Below, one piece after another: positions 1 through 7,677 of a stretch of DNA of 13,072 nt (position 1 is the first letter of the stretch; the number at the start of each line of letters is the position of its first letter). Location of the stretch: assembly GCA_017612755.1 (NCBI GenBank), contig JAGAFH010000176.1:1-13072 (forward strand). Reading direction: 5' to 3'. The stretch comes from Clostridiales bacterium. Lineage in GTDB: Bacteria > Bacillota > Clostridia > Saccharofermentanales > Saccharofermentanaceae. Below the pieces are notes generated by a model that saw only the letters and a program-made list of their open reading frames with translations, did not search any database and had not been told where the DNA came from. Made by a program: the position numbers and the translations under genes.

Positions 1-373
1 TGTCCACCTCGGCCATGGCCTTTGTCATGACATTTCTTATCTTGTCCTTGTCAAAGGGCTTGTTTACGTACTCCAGTACTCCCAGGTTTATGGCTTCCTT
101 GGCGTAGTCGAACTTGTCATAGGCAGAGAGAACGATAAAGACGGTCTTGGGGTTGGTCTTTCTTATCTCCCGCATGGCATCAATGCCGTTGATGCCCGGC
201 ATCTGTATATCCATAAAAGCTATATCCGGGCGGAAGGATTCCGCCAGTTCGATGACGCTCCTGCCCGTCTTGGCAGACTCTATCTCGAAGTTCTCCGTAA
301 AGTTCTTCTCAAGTATAAACTTAAGGGAATCAATGACGATCCCTTCGTCGTCTGCAAGCATTATTCTGTACAT
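1..373 (-). CDS. YesN-like response regulator, receiver domain (partial, C-terminus off window)
   Basis: The first 124 residues of a two-component response regulator are present; the output domain lies beyond the left edge. The receiver fold is clear: acidic pair D8-D9 in MLADDEG, phospho-acceptor D55 in FMDIQMPG, S83 in VLSAYDKFDY and K105 in YVNKPFD. The SAYDKF.YA pattern is typical of the YesN group, in which the receiver is followed by an AraC-type HTH; that output domain is expected, not seen. The ATG has GGAGAAAG about 8 bases upstream. It overlaps the end of the kinase gene by 13 bases (the kinase stop is at 361-363), so the two are surely cotranscribed and probably translationally coupled. 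It should be phosphorylated by that kinase and regulate transcription, possibly of a sugar uptake operon. Confidence 0.93.
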   Translation of the reverse strand, partial: MYRIMLADDEGIVIDSLKFILEKNFTENFEIESAKTGRSVIELAESFRPDIAFMDIQMPGINGIDAMREIRKTNPKTVFIVLSAYDKFDYAKEAINLGVLEYVNKPFDKDKIRNVMTKAMAEVD

Positions 374-1866
374 GTTTCTTTCTCCATAGGTATCCTTATT
401 ATTACCCGCGTACCCTCTCCTATGATACTCTTGATCTCCACCTGTTCCCGGTTGTCAAAGAACATATCAAGTCTTGAGAGAACGTTTGCAAGTCCCACGC
501 TCTTTTCTTCAGTATGTTCTCCGCTCATGTCAGAAGGCTCCCTGGCAAGGATCTTCCTTATTGTGTCTTCATCCATTCCCTTGCCGTTGTCGCTGACCTC
601 GATGGTAGCAAAACCGTCCTCTTCGTAAAGGAAGAGATATATCTCCTTCTGACGGTCCTCCAGATCCATTATCCCATGTTTGAGACAGTTTTCCACAATG
701 GGCTGGATTATCATGCTGGGGACTACGACTCCCAGAAGGCTCTCGTCCAGATCCTTACGGAACTTTATCTCCCCGGAGTATCTTACGTTCATGATGTAGA
801 TATAGCTGTCCACCAGCTCTATCTCTTCTGATATCTTAACCTGTTCGTTGTCCTTCTTGACATTATAACGGAAAAAATCCGCCATATTGCTTATATATTC
901 TCCGGTCCTGTCCGCCCCTTCCACCATTGCCAGCTGGGCGCCCGCATTAAGGGTATTGAAGAGGAAATGGGGATTGATCTGGGCCTGAAGATACTTGAGC
1001 TGGGCATCCTTCAGGTGGTTTTCCATAAGAAGGCTCTTCTCTTTCATGGCGCTCTCGGTGACCATCTGCTGCCTGATCTTCTCGATATATTCCTTGATGC
1101 TGGCCAGCATCTGGTTGAAGGCCCTTGTAACGTTTCCTACCTCATCCTCCGTATAGATCGCCAGAGGTTCAACATTCTCGGGGTTTCTCCTGGAGATCTC
1201 GTTGGCCTTCTCTGACAGGCTGGTAAGAGGCCTGGTAATAGTGCCGGTGAGGATGATGATCAAAAGCACGTTCATCAAAGATACGATAAGGAAGATGGAA
1301 AGACAGAGCATCTCCGAATATCTGAGGGATCCGATCAACGTGTTAAAGCTCTCGGAATTGTTGCGGAAAGTCTCGTTGTTAAGACTGTAGATATATGTAT
1401 TTAGCTCGTCATACATCTCGGAACATTCCTTGTAGTCCCTGGTATATGCCTGGATATTTCTTCCTCGCTTTGCCCTTACGGCATTCTCGGCGGTAAGAAG
1501 GTAATTCTCGGTGATCTTCCTGATGTTTCTCTCCCGGAGCTTAAGGATGTTGTCCGTAGGCATATTGTTCAGCTGCTGGATCTCCATGGAGATATCCTGG
1601 GAATACTTGTAATACTGCTCCAGGTCATCGGTTGATTTGGTCTCCAGATAACCGGTGAGGCCCTCATGCATCCTGGAGATATCATCGGACAGCTGGTTGA
1701 GGCTCATGTTGGTGGAATAGACCACGTCGATCCTGGAGAGCATCCTGTTAAGGTTTACATAAACGAACAGGTTTACCAGAAATGCCACCACGGAGGTAAC
1801 AAGGAAGACGGCCACCAGCTTATGCCTTATCTGGAGATGGCGGAAACGTTTTCTAATTCCCTTCAT
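361..1866 (-). CDS. YesM-like sensor histidine kinase
   Basis: A 501-aa membrane sensor kinase that phosphorylates the adjacent response regulator. From the chosen start: TM1 at about 17-39, an extracellular helical sensor of about 145 residues, TM2 at about 186-208, a HAMP linker at 209-262, a coiled segment, then the His_kinase domain with QINPHFLFNTLN (phospho-acceptor H300). The ATPase part has VENCLKHG (391-398, N box), DNGKGM (426-431) and VGLANV (457-462). This is the LytS/YesM class, in which the His sits in an NPHF motif. The reading frame is open 29 codons further upstream to 1953, but that part lies inside the preceding gene. The ATG at 1866 has AGGAGG six bases upstream and gives a normal N-terminus, so I prefer it. 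It overlaps the binding-protein gene by 14 bases, which suggests the kinase senses ligand through that protein. Confidence 0.94.
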   Translation of the reverse strand: MKGIRKRFRHLQIRHKLVAVFLVTSVVAFLVNLFVYVNLNRMLSRIDVVYSTNMSLNQLSDDISRMHEGLTGYLETKSTDDLEQYYKYSQDISMEIQQLNNMPTDNILKLRERNIRKITENYLLTAENAVRAKRGRNIQAYTRDYKECSEMYDELNTYIYSLNNETFRNNSESFNTLIGSLRYSEMLCLSIFLIVSLMNVLLIIILTGTITRPLTSLSEKANEISRRNPENVEPLAIYTEDEVGNVTRAFNQMLASIKEYIEKIRQQMVTESAMKEKSLLMENHLKDAQLKYLQAQINPHFLFNTLNAGAQLAMVEGADRTGEYISNMADFFRYNVKKDNEQVKISEEIELVDSYIYIMNVRYSGEIKFRKDLDESLLGVVVPSMIIQPIVENCLKHGIMDLEDRQKEIYLFLYEEDGFATIEVSDNGKGMDEDTIRKILAREPSDMSGEHTEEKSVGLANVLSRLDMFFDNREQVEIKSIIGEGTRVIIRIPMEKETCTE

Positions 1867-2896
1867 CCGTTTCCTCCTGCCCCGGGTCTGCCGGCAGATA
1901 CTCGTACACGTTATCCTCATCAATAAGGATATATCCGGTACTGTAGTACTCACTTACGTTTCCCATGGCGATATATTCGTCAAGGGCATTAACGCAATAC
2001 TGGGCAACCTGGTTTGTATCTACGCTCAAAGTGGCATCTATGGCGCCACGCTCGATACCTTCGAGAACCGTATCGGAACCGTAGTATCCGATGATGCTGG
2101 TCACGCCTACGCAGTTCTTGTCTACTACGGACTGGTATACGCATCGGGTGGTAATATCGCTGAGGCATACGATGATGTCGGGCATCTCATCATATTCATC
2201 AAGGATATCCATTACTTTCTCCTCTGTACTGAATGCCGAATCCGCATCCACCACAACGGAATCTATCTCAACGCCGCTGGTCTGGAGGGATTCCTGGATA
2301 GCTGCATAGATAACGCTCTCGTTTCCTGATCCGGAGCTCATCATGACCAGGGCATCCACGTCCCCGCCCTCTTTATCTTCTGCTGCCTCCAGCACCAGAT
2401 CGCTGTACTTGACTCCCACACTGTAGTTGTTAAGACCGATAAAACTGCAGCCGGCAGAACCCGGCGCATCAGTCATGACTGTCACTACGGGGATGCCTGC
2501 TTCAGAAGCCTGCTCTATGAGTTCCGCCGTCTCCTCCGAATCGTCTCCCTCCAGGATTATCCCGGACACCTTGGACCTGATGGCGATGGCGATAAGTTCG
2601 CTCTTTGTATAGCTGGTGGCCAGATCATCGCCGATCCTCTCCACCAGGCAGTCATTCTGAAGGCCGTATTCCCGGAGGGCCTGGTACAGGTTCTCCGATA
2701 CGGTACTGTCGGGATTATTGGGGATATAGGCATAGATCCTGGAATAGGTCTGATAATCGTCGATACCTGAAGCCTGGTAGGCGCTGACCTGGATATTAAA
2801 GACAACGAGTCCCACAATGGTCAGGACGAGCATGATCACGGTAAATGTTGACAGTATTCCCAGAAATACCCTGTCCCTGTTTGCCTTCTTTGCCAC
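1853..2896 (-). CDS. Membrane-anchored periplasmic sugar-binding-like protein
   Basis: A 347-aa protein of the type 1 periplasmic binding protein fold (RbsB-like, Peripla_BP_4). A single N-terminal helix at about 10-34 after a basic stretch (MAKKANRDR) anchors it; there is no lipobox cysteine, so it is probably held by an uncleaved signal anchor with the binding domain outside. Family-like stretches are SGIILEGDD (111-119), AGIPVVTV (133-140) and FIGLNNYSVG (152-161). The start is GTG, with AAAGGGG seven bases upstream; no better in-frame ATG is nearby. It is the first gene of the operon and overlaps the kinase gene. By analogy with known binding protein-kinase-regulator triads it most likely senses a sugar and signals through the kinase, rather than feeding a transporter; no ABC genes are in view. 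The ligand is unknown. Confidence 0.88.
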   Translation of the reverse strand: MAKKANRDRVFLGILSTFTVIMLVLTIVGLVVFNIQVSAYQASGIDDYQTYSRIYAYIPNNPDSTVSENLYQALREYGLQNDCLVERIGDDLATSYTKSELIAIAIRSKVSGIILEGDDSEETAELIEQASEAGIPVVTVMTDAPGSAGCSFIGLNNYSVGVKYSDLVLEAAEDKEGGDVDALVMMSSGSGNESVIYAAIQESLQTSGVEIDSVVVDADSAFSTEEKVMDILDEYDEMPDIIVCLSDITTRCVYQSVVDKNCVGVTSIIGYYGSDTVLEGIERGAIDATLSVDTNQVAQYCVNALDEYIAMGNVSEYYSTGYILIDEDNVYEYLPADPGQEETDEGN

Positions 2897-2941
2897 TGTG
2901 AAACCCCTTTTTTACAGATCTGAGCTGATAAAAAGCTACGA

Positions 2942-2977
2942 GTTATTGTACAACAAGAAAAAGACCTTCTCAATAAC
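2942..2977. repeat. 7-bp inverted repeat framing the binding-protein promoter
   Basis: The arms GTTATTG (2942-2948) and CAATAAC (2971-2977) are exact inverted copies separated by 22 bases. On the minus strand one arm runs into the -35 hexamer and the other into the -10 hexamer of the promoter at 2945-2973. This could be an operator with about three helical turns between half-sites, or it could be chance in an A+T-rich stretch. Confidence 0.4.
2945..2973 (-). promoter_or_regulatory. Sigma-A-like promoter of the sensory operon
   Basis: Read on the minus strand: TTGAGA (2973-2968), a 17-base spacer, then TACAAT (2950-2945). Five of six bases match the consensus -10 and four of six the -35. Transcription would begin near 2938, giving a leader of about 40 bases before the GTG of the binding-protein gene. 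Confidence 0.7.
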
Positions 2978-2995
2978 AGGGGCGTGAAGGAAGGA

Positions 2996-4105
2996 TCAGA
3001 CCACCACTGTATTTCTTCCGCCGGCCTTACCCATATAGAGTTTCTTATCGGCGGCAGAGACTGCCTCGCTGAAACGGTCGTCGATCTCTTCTTCAGTGAC
3101 TGATCCGCTGATAAATGTATTTACGTCGGCTACTCCGATGGTCATGGTGACATTGATCTCCACGTCCTTCCACTTGACAGTCATGGCCCTTATCTTTGAC
3201 AGCAGAGCGTTGGCGGCCATTCCCGCCTGGTCCAGGTTTTCGTTGTTAAATACGAACATGAATTCCTCTCCGCCCCACCTGGCTGCCACACCATGGGCTT
3301 CCATATATTCGGAGCACACCGCCGCCAGCTGCTTCAGGACTTCGTCTCCCGCCTCGTGGCCGTATGTATCGTTTACATTCTTGAAGAAATCGATGTCTCC
3401 GATGGCGATACATACACCGTTGGGGCAGGCCCCGTTCATTATATTGTCGATAGTTCCCGATATCACGCTTCGTCTGTTGGGAAGCTTCGTAAGGGAATCG
3501 TGCTCCGACATGGCCTTCAGCTTTCTGTTATAACTGGAAAGCTTGGCCTCGGTCTCCATCTTGTCCTTTGAGAATATGGACAGGATGACCACCATGGAAC
3601 AGAAGATGGTGAGTATATTTATTATCTGAAAAAGAAGGGAGATGCTATAAGGAATCTCCTCAAGGGGCTTAAAGTTGACATGTATGGCATAAAGCAGCGT
3701 CCTTACGCCAAGGACTCCGAAGCTCATAAGGAACTTGACCGTTTCCGACGCATAGTTGCCCACGAAGACAAGGAGCAGCAGCACAAAGACAAAGTGCTGG
3801 ATACTGCACTCCCATCCCCACTGGACCACGAACCTAAGCATCCATATTATCGTTACGGCCGCATAGACGATAAGAGCCCTTCCGTTATGGTCCTTATATG
3901 TCAGGTATACGGAGAATGCGTAGGCGCAGAAACAGAGAAAACAGGTACCCACTATTGGAAGTCTTCCGTAAATGCCGAAGACCGCCATAAAGACCATAAA
4001 GTAAAAGCACATTACAAGTGAATTTATGCGTACGATAAAAGACACACGGTTTGATTCATTCTCACCGGTAACGTCTTTCCAGATCAGTTCGCTTATCTTA
4101 CTCAT
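2996..4105 (-). CDS. Membrane diguanylate cyclase (GGDEF domain)
   Basis: A 369-aa protein that should make cyclic di-GMP from two GTP at the inner face of the membrane. The N-terminal half has about six hydrophobic helices (roughly 25-46, 50-69, 77-95, 103-117, 125-142, 152-178), and no known sensor family is recognisable. A short linker leads to a complete GGDEF domain: DSLTKLPNRR (203-212), the metal-binding GDIDFFKNVND (236-246), YGHEAGD (248-254) and the active-site GGEEF (278-282). The usual inhibitory RxxD just before the signature is absent (EAHG instead), so product feedback is probably missing. I use the ATG at 4105; a TTG at 4111 in the same frame is possible, since AAAGGA lies about 11 bases before the TTG but 17 before the ATG. 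No terminator separates it from the sensory operon promoter downstream. Confidence 0.92.
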   Translation of the reverse strand: MSKISELIWKDVTGENESNRVSFIVRINSLVMCFYFMVFMAVFGIYGRLPIVGTCFLCFCAYAFSVYLTYKDHNGRALIVYAAVTIIWMLRFVVQWGWECSIQHFVFVLLLLVFVGNYASETVKFLMSFGVLGVRTLLYAIHVNFKPLEEIPYSISLLFQIINILTIFCSMVVILSIFSKDKMETEAKLSSYNRKLKAMSEHDSLTKLPNRRSVISGTIDNIMNGACPNGVCIAIGDIDFFKNVNDTYGHEAGDEVLKQLAAVCSEYMEAHGVAARWGGEEFMFVFNNENLDQAGMAANALLSKIRAMTVKWKDVEINVTMTIGVADVNTFISGSVTEEEIDDRFSEAVSAADKKLYMGKAGGRNTVVV

Positions 4106-4144
4106 GGTCAAAAAACTTTGGATCCTTTCCGCCCCTCAATTAGA

Positions 4145-4173
4145 ATAATCCTTCCATTTTCCGACTTTGTCAA
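4145..4173 (-). promoter_or_regulatory. Promoter of the diguanylate cyclase gene
   Basis: On the minus strand: a perfect TTGACA (4173-4168), a 17-base spacer, then GATTAT (4150-4145, four of six). The expected leader is about 30 bases. It sits between the stop of the phosphatase gene and the start of the cyclase gene. Confidence 0.65.
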
Positions 4174-4200
4174 CTGTTTCATTCAGAAAACAGATCTCTG

Positions 4201-4794
4201 TTACACCAGTTTTCTTATGCTCTCCCAGCCGGTGCAGCGGGTAAAGAGAGGTCCCGGAAACTCACATTCCCTGTTCCAGGGACGGTCAAATACCAGGACC
4301 TTCAGGTCCGGCAGATGTTCGAAAAAGCGGAAGGCCGTAGGAGAGTCCTCCACGGCCACGTCAAAATGCATCCTGTAGTATTCTTCAAGCTCAAGGCTGA
4401 AGGAACTGTCCCTGATAAAACTGTCGCGGCCGTACTTATTAAGACAGTAGAGCTTTACCCTCGAAAGCCCGTGATCATCAAGCCACTGGCGGGATGCCTC
4501 ATAGGCGCTGTAGGGACGGCCCGTGATAACAAAGACCTCATGTCCCTGATCTATCCAGGAGTTTATGACAGAAGACGCGCCGGGCGTCTCCTCATAAGTC
4601 AGGAGCACCTCCGGCCTGTGGGCAGCGCTCATCATCTCATAGTACTGCTCTTCCGTCAGGGAGAAAGACTTCTGAAGATCGAAGTACTTTATCTTCTCAT
4701 AGGGAATATCCAGCCTGAAAAGCTCCATTATCAGCCCGGAAAAATACCGGGCAGTCTCACAGAGGCAGTCATCGAAATCAATATATATCTTCAT
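4201..4794 (-). CDS. HAD-family phosphatase, 5'(3')-deoxyribonucleotidase-like (NT5C type)
   Basis: A 197-aa cytosolic hydrolase of the haloacid dehalogenase superfamily. Motif I is YIDFDDCLCET, with the nucleophile D6 and acid/base D8; motif II is VFVITGRP (T91); motif IV is VAVEDSP (E149, D150), which should hold magnesium. The inserted cap after motif I (FSLTEEQYYEMMSAAHRPEV) and overall length resemble the bacterial 5'-nucleotidase NT5C group, which removes phosphate from nucleoside monophosphates; the exact substrate is a guess. The frame is open up to 4863, but motif I must lie close to the N-terminus, so the ATG at 4794 is right. No ribosome site precedes it and a promoter -10 lies only seven bases away (see that entry), so the mRNA is probably leaderless. 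It stands alone between a terminator and the next gene's promoter. A weak hairpin AACAG/CTGTT overlaps its stop. Confidence 0.85.
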   Translation of the reverse strand: MKIYIDFDDCLCETARYFSGLIMELFRLDIPYEKIKYFDLQKSFSLTEEQYYEMMSAAHRPEVLLTYEETPGASSVINSWIDQGHEVFVITGRPYSAYEASRQWLDDHGLSRVKLYCLNKYGRDSFIRDSSFSLELEEYYRMHFDVAVEDSPTAFRFFEHLPDLKVLVFDRPWNRECEFPGPLFTRCTGWESIRKLV

Positions 4795-4801
4795 AGGTAG
4801 G

Positions 4802-4810
4802 ATTATACCA
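4802..4810 (-). promoter_or_regulatory. Extended -10 promoter abutting the phosphatase ATG
   Basis: On the minus strand TGG then TATAAT (4807-4802) is a perfect extended -10. Only seven bases lie between it and the ATG at 4794, so transcription should start at or next to the A of the start codon. No convincing -35 exists at 17 bases (TGCACG). The terminator at 4845-4876 lies upstream, consistent with an independent transcript. Confidence 0.6.
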
Positions 4811-4844
4811 TTGATCACCCCGGCCGTGCAGAAAGATGGCTTAT

Positions 4845-4876
4845 AAAAACATCCCGGGATCATCTCCCGGGATGTT
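4845..4876 (-). terminator. Rho-independent terminator after the four-helix membrane protein gene
   Basis: A perfect 12-bp stem (arms 4848-4859 and 4865-4876, core TCCCGGGA) with a five-base loop, followed on the minus strand by TTTTTAT. It lies 22 bases past the stop at 4899. Confidence 0.9.
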
Positions 4877-4898
4877 GTCTTTCAGGTTATTTCAAGAC

Positions 4899-5381
4899 TT
4901 ATAAGATCTCTCTGTCGATCTTGTGGTAATTCTCACGGTCCCTTGCATCAAAGTCCATGGCCAGGCGCTGTGCTCTGGTGTGGATGACCTTTTCCACGAT
5001 CATCATTATCTCAAACCATACAAGAGGAAGAACGAACAGTTTGTTGGAGATAACACCAAACTTGTCAGGTATAACGAAGATCAGTACTGACCATATGGGG
5101 ATAACTACCAGCGCCAGTCCCTGGAAGAAATAGGGCGCATTTCCCATAATACACTTATAGCCGAATCCCAGGATAAGAAGATTGAGGACTACTGCCAGAA
5201 GAAGGAAGAATGTGTCTACATCTTCTCCTTCGCCAAGGTAAAAACACAGCACAATAGTGCCGATAACATAGAATCCGACTAACCCTATCAGGATAATCTT
5301 GTTGATATTCGTAAAGCGGAAGATCGCAGGAAACTTCCTGCTCTCGATCTGGTACGCCTCGTCATAATATTCTCTTCCCAT
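4899..5381 (-). CDS. Four-helix integral membrane protein, unknown function
   Basis: A 160-aa protein I do not recognise. It has four hydrophobic helices at about 29-49, 57-75, 86-104 and 115-133. A charged N-terminal stretch (MGREYYDEAYQIESRKF) and a C-terminal tail rich in D, R and E (DFDARDRENYHKIDREIL) probably both face the cytosol. The ATG has AGGAGG five bases upstream, which settles the start. It is monocistronic: its own strong promoter lies at 5418-5446 and a perfect terminator follows. Short A+T-rich dyad symmetry lies in its leader near 5393-5408. No catalytic motif is visible; a small structural or signalling membrane protein is possible. Confidence 0.8.
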   Translation of the reverse strand: MGREYYDEAYQIESRKFPAIFRFTNINKIILIGLVGFYVIGTIVLCFYLGEGEDVDTFFLLLAVVLNLLILGFGYKCIMGNAPYFFQGLALVVIPIWSVLIFVIPDKFGVISNKLFVLPLVWFEIMMIVEKVIHTRAQRLAMDFDARDRENYHKIDREIL

Positions 5382-5417
5382 TTGCCCCTCCTAATAATTT
5401 AAAATTATCACGAATAT

Positions 5418-5446
5418 TTTATACAGATTCACAGGGGTCTTGTCAA
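5418..5446 (-). promoter_or_regulatory. Strong sigma-A-like promoter of the four-helix membrane protein gene
   Basis: On the minus strand: a perfect TTGACA (5446-5441), 17 bases, then TATAAA (5423-5418) within TATAAAAT. The leader would be about 30 bases. It is the best sigma-A match in the window. Confidence 0.85.
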
Positions 5447-5495
5447 TATGAAACAGGATGGAATAACAGTGATGTCAATGATGGATGAATGACTT

Positions 5496-6071
5496 TTACA
5501 GGAACTTATAGAACTCCCGGTCGCCCTGGAATAAGACATTACCGTTTTCCTCATATGTAACATGTATATCGGTACCGGCGCCTCTTTCATCTCTAAGAAG
5601 ATAATGCTGATCCAGAGAATAGACGATCCTTCCGTCTCTGTATACTGAAATGAAACATATCTTCAGATCATCCATCAGTTCATCTTTTGAAAAGAACCTG
5701 TCGTAGCCCGGAATAAACAATCCTTCCTCTGCTCCGAAATGACTTATCACATCCAGCTTAACTCTGGTGTCAGTCATATATCTGTCTGCAAAAATTGCTG
5801 CCAGTTTTTCATAGCAAAGAGAACCATCTGTGGCATCAGGTGTTTCGGTGTCAAAATAGCAGCCTGCCGGCTGATAGCGGTCACGTTTCTCCGGATCTTC
5901 AGGAATATCGTACCAGTTCAATTCGCCCTCATAGCCGATCTCCTCAGGATTGCCGTTTATGTAATAAAAAGTACCCAATGAGGTCTTCATGGTGATGCGT
6001 TCCGGCTTCTGCTCAGCCTTCTCATCCTTCTTCTTTTCGCCTTTGTTAAACAACTTACCGAATATAGACAT
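5496..6071 (-). CDS. Hypothetical 191-aa cytosolic protein downstream of the MutS-like gene
   Basis: I do not recognise this protein with confidence. It starts with a short amphipathic stretch (MSIFGKLFNKG) and a Lys/Glu-rich linker (to about residue 25), then a single globular domain opening with MKTSLGTFYYINGNPEEIGYEG and containing ELNWYDIPED. The beta-rich look with LGxF, YEGxLxW and a late DVAV-like strand is loosely like the DUF2262/DUF6985 group, some members of which sit beside toxins, but this is only an impression. There is no signal peptide or membrane helix. GAGGT lies ten bases before the ATG. The gene begins 21 bases after the stop of the 516-aa MutS-like gene on the same strand, so it is probably the second gene of that transcript and may work with it. 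No clear terminator follows. Confidence 0.75.
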   Translation of the reverse strand: MSIFGKLFNKGEKKKDEKAEQKPERITMKTSLGTFYYINGNPEEIGYEGELNWYDIPEDPEKRDRYQPAGCYFDTETPDATDGSLCYEKLAAIFADRYMTDTRVKLDVISHFGAEEGLFIPGYDRFFSKDELMDDLKICFISVYRDGRIVYSLDQHYLLRDERGAGTDIHVTYEENGNVLFQGDREFYKFL

Positions 6072-6092
6072 AGATAAATTTACCTCGCTTTT

Positions 6093-7643
6093 TTATTCTT
6101 TGGGTGTTTCCGTCATCTGCTCGTAAGTGATACCATACTTCTCCGCGATATCCCTGGCATAGGAGCTGGAATCAGGTTCAGCCCGCTTCAGAAGGAAAGT
6201 ATTCTTATCATTCTTCCTCTCCATGACAAGGCTGGTGACAGAGCCCTGGCCGGCCCATCTGTTCATCTCCGGGATCTCTCTGGCAAGTTCATGGATATGG
6301 GTGTTAAAGATCACGTAGGCCCCCTTCTCCTTCAGGACCCGGAGCAGATCCTTCGACAGGTAAAGTCCGTCCGAAGCAGAGGTGGTAGAGAAGGTCTCGT
6401 TAAACAAGATAAGGGTCCCCTCATCAGAAGCCTTCACGATATTTTTGATCCTGACTGCCTCTTCTCCCAGTCTTCCGTAGTTGATGGTAAGGTTTTCGTC
6501 TATGGGGAAGTGGGTAAGGATATTCCTGAAAGGAAGTCCCGTACATTTTCCCGAAGTAACGAACATACCCAGGGACATCATTACCGATATGAGGCCCAGA
6601 GCCTGTTCCACTATGGTCTTACCGCCCCTGTTGGGACCTGTCAGTATAAAGATCCGCTCTTCCCTGTCGAACTTAAAGTCGTTCTTTACGATATTTTCCT
6701 CGCCGCTGAAGGCAAGTCTTATGTTGTAGAAGTCTGTCAGGGACAGTCCGGCCTCATCTTCTGTTATTTCCGGGAAAGAAAGTTCATAACCGTTGCCCCT
6801 GAGCTTTCTTGCCAGACCGGCGCTTCTTAAGTAGAAGGTAAGGCCGTCGTACATCTCCGTGAGGAACCGGTTATCGTAGTCCACATATTTAAGAAGTGTC
6901 TTTCTGATCTCATGGAAATGCGACTTAAGGTGCTTTTCCATCTTGGGAGCGATGGATGCCAGAAGAGGATCGTTATAGCTTGCCCTGTTAAAAGCCGTGG
7001 ACATCTTTGAGGTAACGGCCACATCCATGATGGTGTATTTGGACCTGAGGCTGTGGGGAACGAACTCCACCGTAGCGATATTATCGATATTGAAGTCCGA
7101 TGTGAAATTGACTCCTATCACCGCCGCCCTCACATTGGACAGATCTTCGTTCATGAGCTTGATGTCGCTCTTGACCTTACCGAACTTCTCGTCCGTGATA
7201 ATGGTCTTAAGGGAGTCCCGAAGACTTGTAAGTCCCGAAGAAGAGACAGTAGTAGCAGAAAGAGCCTCGTAGAGCTTTTCTATGACTTCCACATATACTA
7301 CCAGTTCCCTTAAGGTCTCAAGCAGCGTATAAAGGGATGAATCGTTGTCGCTCCTTGCTTTCCTGATACCTCCGAAGAGCATCAGTGTCTTTATCTTATC
7401 CAGGATCTCATTTAAGGATCCGCACAGATCCTCGTTATCCATCAGGTCCTTTAAGATATCCTGCCTGAATACCATATCGGCAGGATCGCAGGGTATCTCA
7501 GTCATTATCTTTCTTAAGGCCTTCCGTTCATCCTGATCGCTGCTCAGGCGGTCAATGACTTCGCACAGGGCAATATCCTTGATGGTCTCCTCAGGAAGCC
7601 GGGTGGTCTTTCTTAATGAGTTTCCGGCAAACAGAACATCCAT
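6093..7643 (-). CDS. Divergent MutS-like ATPase (paralogue A, 516 aa)
   Basis: A DNA mismatch repair MutS-family ATPase lacking the N-terminal mismatch-recognition and connector domains of true MutS (usual length 800-900 aa). Residues 1-300 are mainly helical (lever/clamp-like). The ATPase follows: Walker A TGPNRGGKT (335-343), Walker B LILFNETFSTTS (411-422, with N415 where MutS has Asp, and the catalytic-type E416), the switch-type FNTHIHEL (446-453), and a late SSSYARDIAEKYGITY that matches the conserved SYG..vA..aG segment of MutS. No Smr nuclease domain is present, so it is not MutS2. ATP-driven clamp movement on DNA or another partner is inferred; a mismatch repair role is unlikely. A GGGAAAG site precedes the ATG, with an extended -10 promoter upstream. 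It shares many motifs with the 553-aa gene at 9433-11094. Confidence 0.88.
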   Translation of the reverse strand: MDVLFAGNSLRKTTRLPEETIKDIALCEVIDRLSSDQDERKALRKIMTEIPCDPADMVFRQDILKDLMDNEDLCGSLNEILDKIKTLMLFGGIRKARSDNDSSLYTLLETLRELVVYVEVIEKLYEALSATTVSSSGLTSLRDSLKTIITDEKFGKVKSDIKLMNEDLSNVRAAVIGVNFTSDFNIDNIATVEFVPHSLRSKYTIMDVAVTSKMSTAFNRASYNDPLLASIAPKMEKHLKSHFHEIRKTLLKYVDYDNRFLTEMYDGLTFYLRSAGLARKLRGNGYELSFPEITEDEAGLSLTDFYNIRLAFSGEENIVKNDFKFDREERIFILTGPNRGGKTIVEQALGLISVMMSLGMFVTSGKCTGLPFRNILTHFPIDENLTINYGRLGEEAVRIKNIVKASDEGTLILFNETFSTTSASDGLYLSKDLLRVLKEKGAYVIFNTHIHELAREIPEMNRWAGQGSVTSLVMERKNDKNTFLLKRAEPDSSSYARDIAEKYGITYEQMTETPKE

Positions 7644-7677
7644 AAATACTTTCCCTTTTGATTATTAATGCTCTTAA

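Noticed and set aside
1866..1953. Upstream start for the histidine kinase at 1953
   Set aside because: The extension lies inside the binding-protein gene, is Cys/Arg-rich and has no ribosome site; the ATG at 1866 has AGGAGG at six bases.
3096..3533. 145-codon plus-strand open frame
   Set aside because: Antisense to the GGDEF domain; no ribosome site or recognisable domain.
4315..4800. 161-codon plus-strand open frame
   Set aside because: Fully antisense to the HAD phosphatase with its catalytic motifs; no start signals.
6291..6830. 179-codon plus-strand open frame
   Set aside because: Lies opposite the conserved ATPase motifs of MutS-like paralogue A; its composition is that of a shadow frame.
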